Assembly: GCF_964204865.1 (NCBI RefSeq) | Contig: NC_135251.1 | Span: forward strand, 23,312,001 to 23,376,000 | DNA from: Styela clava | Lineage: Eukaryota; Chordata; Ascidiacea; Stolidobranchia; Styelidae | DNA length: 64,000 bases | Reading direction: 5' to 3' | Part shown: positions 12,036 to 26,100 of the stretch, in pieces | How the letters are laid out: every line of letters begins with the position of its first letter | How positions within the stretch are numbered: the first letter of the stretch is position 1 | Program-made: the position numbers and the translations under genes | Notes under the pieces: generated by a model | The model's input: the letters and a program-made list of their open reading frames with translations, nothing else | Database searches by the model: none | What the model was told of the DNA's origin: nothing

Positions 12036-13435
12036 ATATAACTTCAGAAATGTGATATATTTTTGTTTTATTCACTTGTATAAATTGCCTTATTCTCGAA
12101 AATGGATTGACATCTGTCAAACATAAAGTATACCTAGACTGCGAAAATTATAATTAGTCTAAAGCTCTTCTTAATCTTTTTGCAATTTGTATTACTGTTT
12201 CTTAATAATTTCCATGATTTACATCATCATGTGATATTCTTTTTTCCTGTAATTTTTAGTCTCGTTTTAGTACTTTTTGAGGAAGTTATTTATGGAGGCC
12301 GATGACTCAATACAATAGTCTTTCGCGACACCTCGTCACTTGCGAAACATTTTCGATTTAATTATATTATCTCTATTATATATTAATGTTATTTGTTTAC
12401 AATGTTTCATGCAGGACAAAATAAAATATCTGAATCTTAACCGGGATTAAAACTTAGATAATTTCAGTCTCGCCCGCCCCCTTCCGATTATATTTCATGA
12501 TTATAGTTTGTTCATTCTGACTGCAACGTGTAATTTAATAGTATATATTTACGCTTTAATGAAATATTGCCTAATTATATTTAGTTTTTATATATATTTT
12601 TTGCGATTTTGCAAATTTGTAAACGCCGTTAGAAAAATCCTACTATCTGCTATAAATTTTCAGAAAGTATATTAGTAAATACATATATATTCATCGCCTT
12701 GTTTCATTATTAATTTGATTGTGATCATTCTAATCTGCGGTTGTGTTGACGAAATAAAAGCAATACTACTCAGAACATATCATGACAATTCGTAGACACA
12801 AAAATACGTAGTAAAGTGCCCGATTAAATTTTGTTTTAATTCGTATTTTTGTGAACTCGACAAATTTGAGCTGTTCGTACAACACTTACGGTGCTCCAGT
12901 ACTGTACGTACCAATGTGGAGGCAGTAAAGCAAAGAAAACCTAAAGGAAAATGCCCTGGTACGTATACTACAGTAGCACCCGAAATTTTGCGGTTTGCAA
13001 TGTCTAAAGAGGCGTTTTTAATCGGTCGCGGACCATCATAAAAACAAAACTTAAGATGTCCTCCGTTTTATATTTTAGTTTTTTGTATTGCCGCTTTTCA
13101 ATTAAGAAAAAATTTGGATTTCCACCATTGACATCTACCAGAAAAAAAATTCATTCTTCGATGTTCGAACTCGCCAGAAACACCACTTATGTATCTATCG
13201 AAGCGTGTGCAGACTCGTGTTTTTGTCGGAAATCCGCAAGATTGATTAATTAGCGACGCGGCACCTGTTACCAAATTTTGAATAGTAAATTGCTATTCTA
13301 ATAGTTGAATATATGCGCAGCCCTACTCAGTAACCAGTAATTATTGACTCGATTAATGTTATGTGGATAAACTTGCTTTTTATGTTATATGTAAATTCGA
13401 ACGTAAATCGTAACTTGGCTTATTAAGTTTCGAAA
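12036..13435. other. Non-coding, AT-rich
   Basis: No supported gene. The plus frame 13056-13253 lacks domains and overlaps the probable interior of the hAT remnant ending at 13542. Confidence 0.4.
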
Positions 13436-13542
13436 AAACGTTTGCGGCCCGCAGTGAATTTCTGGCTCGTTGCGGACTCTTTCAAATGCTTCGCGGATTC
13501 ATTTGAGACCGCGGACCCGGGTTGGGAAACACTGTCTTAGAC
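13436..13542 (+). mobile_element. hAT element terminus
   Basis: 'GGACCCGGGTTGGGAAACACTG' variants with a ~20-bp GC-rich subterminal stretch rich in CGCGGACC are characteristic of hAT/Charlie ends (CAGTGTTTCCCAACC on the other strand). The left end was not found. Confidence 0.6.
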
Positions 13543-13639
13543 CGTAAATATATACTACTACTTTAGACAGTAAATAAATAATGCCAGCCTAATATTAGCT
13601 ATCAGTGCCTGTAAGCGCACGTAGATTGAGGTTTTTAAT

Positions 13640-14010
13640 AAAAAAGATAATTGTGAACATCTAAGCCATTTTGCGAGCGCCAACCCTCTAAAATCTGAAT
13701 TACTCTAAAAAAAGCGTCAATTTTTCAAGGGTGAAAAATAAAAAGGAATTTTTAGGGGTCAAGGGTCGGGGTCCATTCGCGCAAAAGTTTGTTTTTGAAA
13801 AACTCACAAAGGCGGTCTTGAAAGTTTTCGCGCAACCGCGAAAGGCACTCACGCCGCTTGTCAATCAATCATTTATTTCGGTACTCTGACATAAAAACAA
13901 AACAACACAAAAACTGGACAAACAAACAAAATGCGGAGATACCTGGAAGGCGAGCATAACTTAAAATAAAGTTAAAAAACGTAAAAGTACCGGTACGCGC
14001 CCGCCCACCA
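13640..14010 (-). mobile_element. Probable LINE 3' end
   Basis: On the minus strand the segment runs through ATGTCAGAGTACCGAAATAA into TGATTGATTGA, the short direct-repeat tail usual at 3' ends of CR1/L2-type LINEs. No reverse-transcriptase frame remains. Confidence 0.4.
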
Positions 14011-15488
14011 AAAAAAATATTACTGTATTACTACAAGAATACAAAAAACACGATTCAGAATCGGGCAATGCTTTTTAAGGGATCTGTGGACAACTTACAC
14101 AAAATATAACAAAATTTAGGTACATAAATTAAATGTAATAGAAGAGTAGTAGTTTTTGGAAGAGTAGTCTAATTGCAAAAGTCTTCGCTGGAATTTAGTA
14201 AGATTTAAAGTATTACTGCGTTTCGTTTAACCAAATCATGTTTTCTACGTTACGGTACCATATGTCATTTACAATGCATATGTTCCAATTTAGCATCTAA
14301 TAATACGGTACTACTGTACCAGCAGTTTAATTTTCGGTGACGTAGTCAGTTGGGGGTTAGGATTGACATATGCAAAAATTGTTGAGCCAGGCCAACTACA
14401 CTAGAAGGGGATGTGGTACTAAACTATACCAGACCCCAGTTTATCTATCTACAGATCTAGGCTACCTCGCTGCCTCATGCTTACTGGTACTTCTATGCCT
14501 CATTAAAGTGCAGAAGTGTCTTGAGTGTAGACTGACCAAATTACTGTACCTGCTAAAGTTCAGAAATTGTACTGCAATACCTGAATTCCAAACTAATAAT
14601 ACTGTAATATGCAAAGTGTGTGTGATTATGTGCAATACAGATCCCTGATAGCCTAAAACTGTAAAAGAATATTCATGATAGGTATTTTGCTTCACAAAAC
14701 ACTGAAAGACAGAACTGCAGAAAGAAGATACTGAAATACTGAAATATGCTAGATATGAGTTCAGAACAGCAGGAAGGTTCATAAAAAACTGAATAAGGCC
14801 TGCAGGCCTTATTTTGCTTCGAAATACAGAAATACTAAAAAATCAACAATGGAATAATATGAATGGCTGGATAATACTGAATGATGTTTACGAATATATT
14901 TGTTTATTATATGTAACTATGTTCTATGATTATTATTTTTTCATCATTTATTTATTTTAACAAAACTGTTATGAATCCACAACGTGGACCTTTAAAAAAA
15001 AAAAAAAAAAAAAAAAAATCACTCATGTCTGGTTACAGTAGCTAAACTCTGTTAATCAGTTAAATAACACAGAACTTAAAAATTACAGCAAGTGCAGTAC
15101 CTAACCTACCGCAGTCTGGAAGTAGTGTCGATCCATATCGCAGTATTGTTACATGACAATAATAGACAGATAGAGGTAGATTCTATGTAACAAAGTATTC
15201 ATTCATGTACAGTACACATCCAGACATCATTTCTGAGTTTATAATAAGAAACAATATAACATTTATAACTACAATATGTAAAAAATTCGATAATGTATTA
15301 GTTATGTTTAGCATAATTTTGCTATCTTTTGTGCGCGCTTAGCAATTCGCCGCACTGCATGTCATTTTCAATATAAGTTAATTGTGTCATATACCCGTAT
15401 ATATTTTCAGAATTTGTTGCTGTAGTATTTAATATTTTACTATATTCTAATATTACTGTAGCAATTTGTTATAAGTGAACAATCTATT
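14011..15488. other. Non-coding upstream of SUMF1, with poly(A) run
   Basis: No gene seen. A poly(A) run at about 14994-15018 may mark the end of a retroposed sequence. Plus 14370-14648 and minus 14462-14782 overlap each other and have no protein-like features. Confidence 0.45.
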
Positions 15489-16625
15489 ATGTTATTAAAA
15501 TTGGTTTTGTTCATCTTGATCTTATGCACCTATGATATTTCTTGTGAAGAAAATGCAGAACGAAACCAAATGAACGATGCAAATGGGGACAAAAATAAAG
15601 ATAAGAGTTGTGGCTGTGATAAGCTTAGTAGGAAAAAGGATGATCAAGATGCAGAAGTTGATGATGTTGTAATAGAAACTGAAGGTGAACCTGAGATCAC
15701 ACACCTTAAGGTCGGTGAAAAATTCTCTGCCAAAATGGTATTAATTCCAGCAGGCCCCTTCAAAATGGGTACAGACAATTCACCCGTACCACCTGCTGAT
15801 GGAGAAGGTCCATTACGAACAGTCACGTTGGATGACTATTATATTGATGAAACTGAGGTTAGCAATGAACAATTTGAGCAATTTGTTGATGAAACTGGGC
15901 TTATCACAGAAGCCGAAAAGTTTGGGAATTCATTTGTACTTGAAAATTTCATCAGTGAAAAAACGAAAAAAGATATAAGTCAAGCCGTTGCCCAAGCTCC
16001 TTGGTGGCTACCTGTGGATAAAGCATCGTGGCGCTATCCTGAAGGTTTGGATAGTGACATTAGGAAACGAATGGATCATCCCGTTGTTCATGTATCATGG
16101 AATGATGCGACAGCTTATTGCAAATGGGCTGAAAAGAGGCTTCCAACGGAGGCAGAATGGGAGAAGGCGGCAAGAGGGGGGCTGAAAGATAGACTTTTTC
16201 CTTGGGGCAATAAACCCAATCCTAAAGACCAACACAGGATGAATATTTGGCAAGGCGAATTTCCTAAAACAAATACTGAAGAAGATGGATATTCATCCAC
16301 AGCACCTGTTTTAACATATGAGCCAAATAAATATCAACTTTATAATATGGTTGGAAATGTATGGGAATGGGTGCAAGACTGGTGGACAATTGATCATAGT
16401 GCAAACCCAGTTGAAAATCCAAGTGGCCCGAAAACTGGTACTGATAAAGTAAAGAAAGGAGGCTCGTACTTGTGCCATAAAGATTATTGTTATAGATATA
16501 GATGTGCTGCACGAAGCCAAAATACACCAGATAGTTCAGCTTCAAATTTAGGATTTCGGTGTGCTGCTGACAAACTCCCTAAATATTTACAGCCAGAGGA
16601 AATATCTAAGCATACTGAACTATAA
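15489..16625 (+). CDS. SUMF1: Formylglycine-generating enzyme (sulfatase-modifying factor 1)
   Basis: SUMF1 oxidises the active-site cysteine of newly made sulfatases to formylglycine in the endoplasmic reticulum. The 378-residue frame starts with a signal peptide (residues 1-19, hydrophobic core LVLFILILC) and an acidic, lysine-rich linker, followed by the FGE-sulfatase domain from about residue 75 to 366. The catalytic pair of the family is present as Cys329 and Cys334 in CHKDYC, and the strongly conserved [16 protein letters not shown] follows. Other family signatures are [19 protein letters not shown] and GNVWEWV. Length matches vertebrate SUMF1 (about 374). The gene has no introns here, whereas the human gene is split into many exons, so this may be a retrocopy or a lineage with intron loss. 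Intact frame and conserved catalytic residues argue for function. Confidence 0.96.
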   Translation: MLLKLVLFILILCTYDISCEENAERNQMNDANGDKNKDKSCGCDKLSRKKDDQDAEVDDVVIETEGEPEITHLKVGEKFSAKMVLIPAGPFKMGTDNSPVPPADGEGPLRTVTLDDYYIDETEVSNEQFEQFVDETGLITEAEKFGNSFVLENFISEKTKKDISQAVAQAPWWLPVDKASWRYPEGLDSDIRKRMDHPVVHVSWNDATAYCKWAEKRLPTEAEWEKAARGGLKDRLFPWGNKPNPKDQHRMNIWQGEFPKTNTEEDGYSSTAPVLTYEPNKYQLYNMVGNVWEWVQDWWTIDHSANPVENPSGPKTGTDKVKKGGSYLCHKDYCYRYRCAARSQNTPDSSASNLGFRCAADKLPKYLQPEEISKHTEL

Positions 16626-16642
16626 ATATTTTTGAACATTCA

Positions 16643-16648
16643 AATAAA
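16643..16648 (+). promoter_or_regulatory. Poly(A) signal of SUMF1
   Basis: AATAAA lies 18 bp after the SUMF1 stop codon, followed by a T-run. This would give a very short 3' UTR. Confidence 0.7.
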
Positions 16649-17184
16649 TTTTTTTTTCATAATTTAGTGCCAAGGTATTGATTTCTATGACATTGTGCAA
16701 TGTGCAATATCTATGAGTTTGTTAATTCAATTTTAAATAAGAATATCAGACGAAAGTAAACGTAGTAATCCTATTTGATCTGCTGTTTGCTGGTTTACTA
16801 GCATAATTTGGTGATAATATGTCTTGGGTTGTGTTGAGAGTGTAATCATTTAATTAAACACATTATTGTATTCGGATAAAAATTATGGTTTTTCAATCAA
16901 TTCATTATAATGAGGAATGGAATATGCTAACAATAACAGTGCACAAGATCTATCATTGCATCGCCAATACACAAATTTTTCTGAATGCAATTGATGACAA
17001 ATTATTCAGATATGTTTGAGAAGTCAATAGTCAAACTGGAGATGCATTTTGCTTAAAATTTTATAGCATAACATGACAAAATCTATGCATAGAAGAATAC
17101 CATGTTGCAGTTTTTTTGAAATTTTCATTCGAAAGCATAATTGATTATTCTTTTAATTGATATTAAATATATTGCAGCAATAAC
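16649..17184. other. Spacer between SUMF1 and THG1
   Basis: About 530 bp of AT-rich sequence. TTGCAG ends at 17178, just before the THG1 start, and could be a cis- or trans-splice acceptor. Confidence 0.4.
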
Positions 17185-20165
17185 ATGGCAAAAAGTAGAT
17201 TTGAATATGTTAAGCACTTTGAAATACTGGATGAGTGTTTGAGAAACTGTTGGATTGTTGTCCGAGTTGATGGAAAGAACTTTCATAAGTTTTCTGTTGC
17301 ACATAACTTTAAGAAGCCTAATGATGATAATGCTCTTGATCTTATGAACGAATCTGCATGTGGAGTAATGAGGCTATTTCATGATATTATATTAGCCTAT
17401 GGAGCTAGTGATGAATATTCTTTTGTGTTTAAAAAAGCAACAAAGACTTACAACAGACGAGCAAGGTAGCAATCATTCAGACCTTCTCTAAAAATCAGAT
17501 TTTTCTCCGATTTATTGCTAAAATTATTTTCTTTGGTTTGCAGCAAACTATCATCCACTGTGGTCTCACAATTTTCAAGTTCTTATACTTTTCATTGGAC
17601 GAAGTATTTCCCAAATCAAAAGCTCCTTTATCCGCCTGTCTTTGATTCTAGAGTTGTGTTATATCCATCCGACATGAATATGAGAGACTATCTGAGCTGG
17701 CGTCAAGCTGATTGTGAGGAATTTTTTTGTTGAAAAACGATATTTAGATTATTTTTATCGATGTAGAAGTATTTGATGATATTAGGGCACGCATACTTGA
17801 AGCAAATATATCTAGTATGATCATCATTTTTCATATGAAAAACATATAGTTTTCCAAACTAATAATGAAAAAGACGAGTTTAAAGATAGTAGGAAAATCT
17901 TCATTCAGGCAATGGTACAATTCATTTGGGAGAGAATTAATGACCCTATTTCTTCAACTCTCAAAAGATACACTTGTACTTATAGTGCGAAGTGAAATGG
18001 TAGCATATTATTTCGCAATCAGCCAGATTCTTTGACTTGGTGTGACTATTACCTACATGAAGTGACAAAGTTTGACTAGAACTTTACAATATATATTTCA
18101 GGTCACATTAATAATCTTTTCAACACCTGCTTTTGGAATTTGGTACATGATGGTATGACAACAAAGCAAGCTGAAGCATCTCTCAAGGTAAAAAAAAATT
18201 GGTTTCTACACATTTTAATTTCAAGGTGAAGTCTGATAAGATCATTATTATTATTGCATGATATACAATAGTCTATTGTATCGCTTTGTACCAATGCCCT
18301 TGCCACAAGATGGGAGTGCCGCATCGCCTACAACGTATAACAATTGACGTTTTTTCCACAGGGAACCAACTCATCTGAGAAAAACGAATTGTTGTTTTCG
18401 AAATTTAGAACAAATTACAATGATCTTCCTCAAGTCTACCGCAAGGGGACGATAATTTTGAGAAAAAAGGTATTTTTACATATCCAACTTTTATTGGAAT
18501 ACATCTGCAAATGCGAGAAAGCCGACATAATAATTTTTGTTTACCGCGGATATGAACCTCGACCTATGCACATCCTCTTGTTTGTACGCTTTATTCTTGG
18601 CCACCGTTCCGTAAAAATTGTCGCTTTCATGTCGAGAAGCAACAATACTATCAGTCATTTAGGACAGATGTGACGTTTGCATACTGATTTCATGGGAAGT
18701 TACTTTTGCACTGAGAGTTGACAATGGTGGACCACCCAAAAAGCAGATAACAGCCACCTCACGCGTACTGGTGCAAAAACACATGAAAGGGAGCCGCCGG
18801 AAAGTTCCCCGAGCGTTTACATTGAATTGTTGACTTCGGTTTTGCATTCTGTTCTGTACCATTTGCTGCAATGAGCAACTGCTGCGAAATTGGGTCAATG
18901 TGGCACCGGCGTGAAGATCGATCTAAATAACACGTGATTCATAATATAGTTACCGCCTTGAAGATTATTGCATCTTGTGCGTATTGTTTAATTACGATTT
19001 AAGAGAGACTTCATATTATTGAAACGCCAAGGACCACCCATGAACTCCCGACCGCACGGAACCGGGTTACCGCTGAACGAACTTTTGCCTCGAGGACTCT
19101 CGTAGAAGTCGATTGTTTGGGAAAAGTCGAACAAAATCTTGCATATGACGAAATGGCCCTGCAGCTACGATGTGTATTTATGTAACAAATAAAATGACGT
19201 TTTGTCATTCTCAGAACGTTGGCAAACAACTTATTCTAGTTTGTTTTGCGACAGGATTGTTTCGGGTAATTCGGTCAAACTTTCTACGAAGATGCAGCGT
19301 ATCTATTGTAAAAATCAATTGGTGTTACATCTCCTTGTATACACATAGTATCAACAAGTAATTTAATTCCATTGAGTAGAGCAATGGTGCCCATTCAAGT
19401 TACTTGTCTCCGATTAAAATCGGACCCTGGGAACGGCAGTCATTTCGTCAATAGCCCCGTCGTTGGTGTATGGTCACGACTGCACATTTTTGCTACCTTC
19501 ACTGATTCTGATATATTTTAGTTGAATGAATTTACGCACGCTATTGAACCTCCATTGCGCTTGCCACAACAATTTTGTAAAAAACTAAAGCCTTTTGAAA
19601 TTTTATTTCGTTATTTTCATGACAAATGATGTTGATTGAAGTGGGTATCAATGCCCGAAAATCAACATAATAAATGAATTTTTGCTCGAAGGGAGGATCA
19701 GGATAACTTCTGTGGTCTTTTCATCTCGATTTCGCAAAACTTTCATTTTCTGAATCCCTAATATTTAGTTTTTGCTGAAAGTATATCAGAATTGATCGCT
19801 TATTCACTTTATATTAGCAGTTTTTCACTGTTTTAGGCATATTGACTACGTCCATAAACAGAAATTCGTGCTAAAAACTCATATTGTTATCATATTATTT
19901 CGTCTTGTTTTTTGAGCCAAGTTGGTAATATTCGGACACGAGTTGAAAATTTTTATTTTTCAACGTAGCTAAATAAAACTAGTCTATATATTATATCTTT
20001 TTTGTTAGTGTCAATTCATGCAGTTGTCATTTTTCACAGGGTTGTGCAGATTATTCGAAGAAAGATGAACTTTTTCAACCAAACTCAAACAGCAGATTTG
20101 AAGTACTACACGAAGATATCATAGGACAAGACTTTTGGACAGAACATGCTGACCTTCTGACCTGA
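17185..20165 (+). CDS. THG1: tRNA-His guanylyltransferase, five exons
   Basis: THG1 adds the extra guanosine (G-1) to the 5' end of tRNA-His by 3'-5' polymerisation. Coding exons by splice consensus and matching phase: 17185-17465, 17544-17713, 18102-18187, 18362-18469 and 20040-20165, giving 256 residues; yeast Thg1 is 237 and human THG1L 298. The metal-binding residues are visible as Asp29 in [11 protein letters not shown] and Asp76/Glu77 in [10 protein letters not shown]. Exon 2 carries the family motif [10 protein letters not shown], exon 3 HINNLFN, exon 4 YRKGT and exon 5 [10 protein letters not shown] before the stop. The start ATG is the first in frame and lacks the mitochondrial leader of the human enzyme. 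Intron 4 is about 1.57 kb; the others are 78-388 bp. Identity is very secure; the last splice junction is the least certain. Confidence 0.94.
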
Positions 20166-23100
20166 ATTTGGATTGTGCCGGCAGAGTAGAAGTGAGAATG
20201 ATGAGCCACAGGTGCGGTGCGGTCTAGCACTTCTTTGCGAAAGAAGTACGGGAATTGGATATCAAAGTTTAGAAAGGGGTCACTGGACAACAAAAAATTA
20301 TCACACATTCGTCACGTGGTTATTCTATAAATAAACCATGAAAAGTTATCTATAATGACTATTTTTATCGCTTACTTTGTCTGCGGAAGAATAATTTGTT
20401 CAAATCTCTAAGAACAATTTCCGTCCACTGGCTTATTCACAAAGCCTATCTGAATATCTTGACAAACAAGATAATGGCCCCACGTAACCAGATACTACTT
20501 TGAGGCCTAAAGTAAACATGCGCCGTAGTTGCCACACGCGGATGTAGGCTGCAGAAAACTGGATTTTGAACAATCGCTGGTTTGTTGTGTGTGCCTCGGC
20601 CGGTGTAAATATCCCTCATCAATCATGTTTACCCGGATCGTTGTTTGTGTCCGATGGCTTAATATCATAAATAATATGTGCTGGACTGATACATTGGATT
20701 ACGCTGGTGAGGATTATCTTTTTGATATTATTGAGGTTTTCGGTGCAAATATGATTATATACTTTTCAAAATTATCGAATGCTTTTCGACTAGTTGAATA
20801 TCAATTAAAATCGTTCAAACTGAAATTTATGGAAGTCTTCCTTTTACGCCATGATGGATGTTTATTAAAGTACAAAATCTGTATTTTCATATTTACTGAT
20901 AAACAGCTAATGACTATGCATTTTTTATGTTCGACTGCAATCATAGCATAATGGATCGTGAAGGGCATGCCAAATGGCAAGTATCCTTCTTGCTCTCTTG
21001 CGTGAATGACTGTTTCTGTGAAACAATGCCTGGGTTTACATTGTGATATACCGTGGATTGCGGAAGTAGACATTGAGTTGAGTCCTTGTGAGTTTCGAAC
21101 AATTACCATATTTCAATACCTGATGCAATTAATTATAATAATAATTATTTGTTACAAAATTTACTTGAATGAATTGTTATAAAACTAGAGGGGGTAACTT
21201 TTCGAAACGTATATTAGGTATTGAACGATTGTTATCACTTTTTGAAGCATAGCGTATTTATTTATGTTGGTCGTGTATTCTAGACTCGGGGCAATCGTTT
21301 TGCAACCATGTATCTTTGTAATCATCTGTTATTATCGATAATAAGTAATGATGTGACCCTTTTGACGTGGCGTCCGTCTGGATATCTCTCGTCTTGACTG
21401 AAATTTTGCTAGAAATTCACCTTTCTGTAACAATGTCTTATTGTTCTGTGAGTAAGACGCCATTTAAGGCGGTTTAGATTCTACATTAGATTAAGAAAAA
21501 ACGGAAGAGAGTGGTACAAACAATTGCTATCGTGAACAGAGATGCATCATCGTTAAGATATGATATGCAAATTGATAATGCGACAAAGGGATGGGCACAA
21601 TGACATGGGTTTTCTTGTTCTTCAGTTAAGTGGAAATGTTGTTCACCGCATACCTCAGGGCGACAAGTCCGCCATGTTCGATTATTTGAATATGCAGCGG
21701 CAGTATGAAATCAAAATGGCGGAGATTGTTCAGTTTATCTCAACGACCGGTGCGCATTGTCCGAGAGCTGAATGACCAGAATAGTTTACGTGTAAAATCG
21801 TGCACTGACGTTCACTTATCATTCGATATTAGGACTTCTTCCGCCATGGCGCACTCCGCGCGCAAAGTATCCGTAACAACATAAGATATATATCCGTATT
21901 TCGAATGCGCTTTTGAATATCGGAAGATTGGTAAATTGCTTATCTCGAACGCACCTAAAATGCAACATCCTATTAGCAGCGTATCATAATTGGTTGTTTA
22001 AGTAGTTTTGTTAACATATTCTGCTCTACATTCCTCTAATTATAATTGTTCGGAGTTTTCAACAATATATATTTTCGGTACTCAGCCTAATTTTAAAACA
22101 ATTCGAACCTGCCCTTCCAAATTTAATTCTTGTTTGTGCATCCAGCCACTATTGCTGAGAAGACTCTGGCATAATTCCGAATAAATAACCATATTATAAA
22201 TATCTCGAGTGACATTCAACGACAGCAATATCGACCATGGCATGACATTCCACTTTTACAGAAATTTGAACCAAAGTTATGAATTCACAAATCTTCCGAT
22301 GTACCCCCTTTCATTGTCGTTTCAATGTATATTTCAGCCGGCGCATGATAACGACATAAGGCAGATAATTTTATGTCAGTTGCACCTCATGTACACAGTA
22401 TCTTTCACATTGGATTTATCTTTTAGGTAATTTGAAACTCAGTTAAAATAGTTCCAACACAGTGGTTCGGACTCGGAGTATGAGTTTTGAGTAATCCCAA
22501 GTTTAAGAATTCTTTGCATTTGACGGTTATGAAACATGGAAATTTGTAATCCAAATAAATTCAAAATTTCTCAACGATATCGCGATACGTTTTTACCGCC
22601 ATCATTATTGTTACATTCGAATCTAACTTCGGCATACATAGGCTTAGAGATATATAGTATATATTTTCCTTTTTCGATATTGACGGTAATGACGATAATG
22701 TCGCTGTAGTTTTTTTTACTGTACATCAATTTTCAGAATGGGGCCAAGGTGCGCTCTTAGGTTTTGAAATCCAGTATTTTTTGCTGAACAATATTCTCGC
22801 CCTGCCTGTTTAAGTGAACCCTAACGCGAATGTCGGTGTCATTAGTTGGGGCTGGTTGTACAGATGTCTCTAAAATTGCTGAACTATATATATGATATTG
22901 TATCGGATTTTCCTAATTATCAGCCGAGAGCCTTTGTTCTGTAAATTTTTGCATGAAATATACCATGAAGTTTGGTGGATATATGAAGATGAACCATGAA
23001 TAAAAAGGCTTTAATATCTTACTATATTGACAATGCTAGAAATTACAGTCGCAATAATAAGGTGTGATATTGACGTAAATCGTGATGGACCTGTCCCTTT

Positions 23101-26100
23101 AAGCCCACCTACTTACAGCTCAGTACACCACTTTTGGGTAAATCTTTTACGCAGTGACAATATTTCGGATTTTTAATAATTTCTTCCGTCCCCATACTCA
23201 AGGTAATAACTATGAAATGAAATGTGCATTTTTGGCTCAGATATTTTGTTCTCCATTTTAAATACCCAATGTCGGCATTGATTTTGCGTAAAGACAGAAA
23301 TCAATTAATTAAACCTCAGCAATAACTGAATATATATTACAATATTAATTTCAAATATTGCCAATATTATCATTCTATTCTTAGAAATATTCATTACATA
23401 TTGTATTTTTATATTTGGTACCCATGTCCAAACGGATATAGTCTATTTTGATTAAATTGATTTAATGAGGTTTCTCGAAATGAGAAAATATATATTCTCT
23501 CTCTTGCACATTTGAGTTATTTATAAAATGGAAAATGATATGTGGTCACGTAGATACAAGATTTTCCGTAATTCTCTATGATATATTAAAAAATAACATA
23601 TGGTAAAGAGGAAAACTGGTAGAACCTGTCTCGACCGACCGCCATTTTGACTTTACATATTGACTCTGGAGAAAATTGAAAAAATATTCAACAAATGAGA
23701 TAAGTGGGTTTATATCAAAAGTTCGTGTAGCACTGAAACAATTCGAACGATTTTAAATTTAGGAGCGGAATGGAATTTTCTCATTATGTTAACCCATATT
23801 TTTCGGCAACGACTTTTAATTTTTCAATTTTAATTTTTCAACATCTGCTGTTGAACTTAACTAGTAGCATACCTGCGTCGACTAAGTTTTGTGGCACGGT
23901 TTTGCCAGATTTTCTTCCTTAACTACAATCAAAGTTCTAATGCTTTCACTGATTTCTTTCTGCATTACATTCTTAATCTTATATCAAAAAATTCACTATA
24001 AGCTTCTAGCATGGCCCCTCGAGAGGTGAAGCCTGTTAGTTCGATACTCTCGAACAATGGCCTTTACTTCCCCGCATAAACGATAATCCTCACCCAAGAT
24101 CTTATTTTAATAAAATTGCACTTTCGCACGTTTGCGATGTGGCCATATTTTTATCATAAGATTATTATTCGACTTGTAATGGGATTATGGTAGTGGTAAA
24201 GAACAATAGAGTCGGATGTTTAAAGGTCGTGCCTGGGATGAAATTTTCAACATGAGCCCAATCTGTATAGTCTGTGTTTTACGTACTTACATTGGTTGTT
24301 TTTTTACTTTAAACAAAGAACAATAACACAGAGAAGCCGGATTTTTAAAAAATATTTATATAAAATGTAAAAAATACACCTACCGTTCCCAGGCAACGCA
24401 GTCTGGGACAGTGGACTTGCTTGTTAATCAAATCTTTCTTCGTTGTAATAGGTTTACAATATATCCTTGGTATGTGATCCTATCAAAACAATAATGGTGA
24501 GAAGTAAAGAGAAAATATTAGTATTTTAAATATTATACGTGGCACTCCTTTACCAAGATTGTCGCAAACAAAATCGCGATAAATTAACAATACGCCAATT
24601 AAAGACACTTGATAAGAGTAAAACAACGACACGATTGTTATAGTTTGGCAGATAATACCTTGTAATCGTCGTAAAGAATATACAATTATTCTTATAGAAT
24701 AACACCAGTTATGCAACCAGAGGGGTTGGAACAGTCAACAACTCTAGGGTGTGAGTTGAGCCTTGCCTCAGATCCGAATTGAGTTAAGCGAAGACAAACT
24801 TTATTTCCGTCCAAGTCTGCTGGTGTGTATTGAATATCAAATGTTGAGTTATATCTCATGAGTAACTTACATGAAGTCTTTTTGAAGTTAGTTCAGTTTT
24901 GCCATACGTTAAACAAGTTATGCGGCATACGCTGGAAAAGTTATGTGGCAATACGAATTGGACCCCACAAATTGCACAGTACAATAAATGATTTGAAGCA
25001 AGCGGTGTTTTGGAACACTAGCTATTTTATCTTTAGTCGTTACAACTCTGATATGCAATATCAATTTGCTTGGCCGCACAAACGATGCCCTTGTTGCGGT
25101 TTACATAGACAGTCGAAACCAAAACTATTTTAGGATGTAACAGATCATTTATATTGCTAGAAGGTTTGATATTAGTCACCTAAAACCTTTATTCGAAAAG
25201 TAACTACACGGGGAAAGTGTTGTCACAGCGAAACAAAGATTTCCTACAAATATCTTATCACTAGAGAAAACATGAATAATTGTGTAGTTAGTAATAAACG
25301 TAACAGCATACTGGTGATTGTGGTTATCATTTAAAAGCGAATCACATATACTGTATGTATACTATATGCACCTTCTTCCAACATTGTTTCAAAAACCGAT
25401 CTTGTGAAAATCTCTTTTTCAAATCTGTTGTTTTGTAGTTAGCACATTATCGAAAACTATCTGAGACATTCGAACTTTCAATGATTCCATGATTGGATTA
25501 AACGCAAAGTTCAAATCTTATTGTTTCGCAATGTGCATATTTAACGGTACATACCGGAAACATTCGTTTTGCAAAACTACCTCCAAAATGCCCTTTGCTA
25601 ATTAACAAGAGTCCTGTGGTTTCACTCAATGATCTCAACGACACGTACGAAGTGGCGGCGCCGAAGTTAATATTTACAATAGATTTCCCTACCGATTGTT
25701 GTTGTCATCAAGTATTCTGCAGTCATCATTTCTTCTATTTCACACATGCAAACATTTTTCATTAAAATTTGAACTGAAAGACCCACATTTTGAAACTAGC
25801 TGTTTAACTAAAAGTTTCCCGTACAGGAATATCTCCTTTATTGAGTATATTACCAGTAAATAGATGGACATTGATGAAACATCGCTATAAACATTGCTGT
25901 TCATTTGCAATTCTTCGAATAATACAATGACGTCATCGAATAATAATTTCATCCAAAATAACATCTCTCTAGCTTACGCATTCCCGATTCGGCATTGCAC
26001 AATACAATATGCACGTAATATTAGTATTACGTAGTATTGTGCTAACACGTCTGTCCGATGACAGAAACTCATACGTAATACTATGTAACGGAACAGATTA

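Noticed and set aside
20529-20951. Plus-strand 140-codon frame
   Set aside because: No domain, no splice partner and no conserved motif; chance length for AT-rich DNA of this size.
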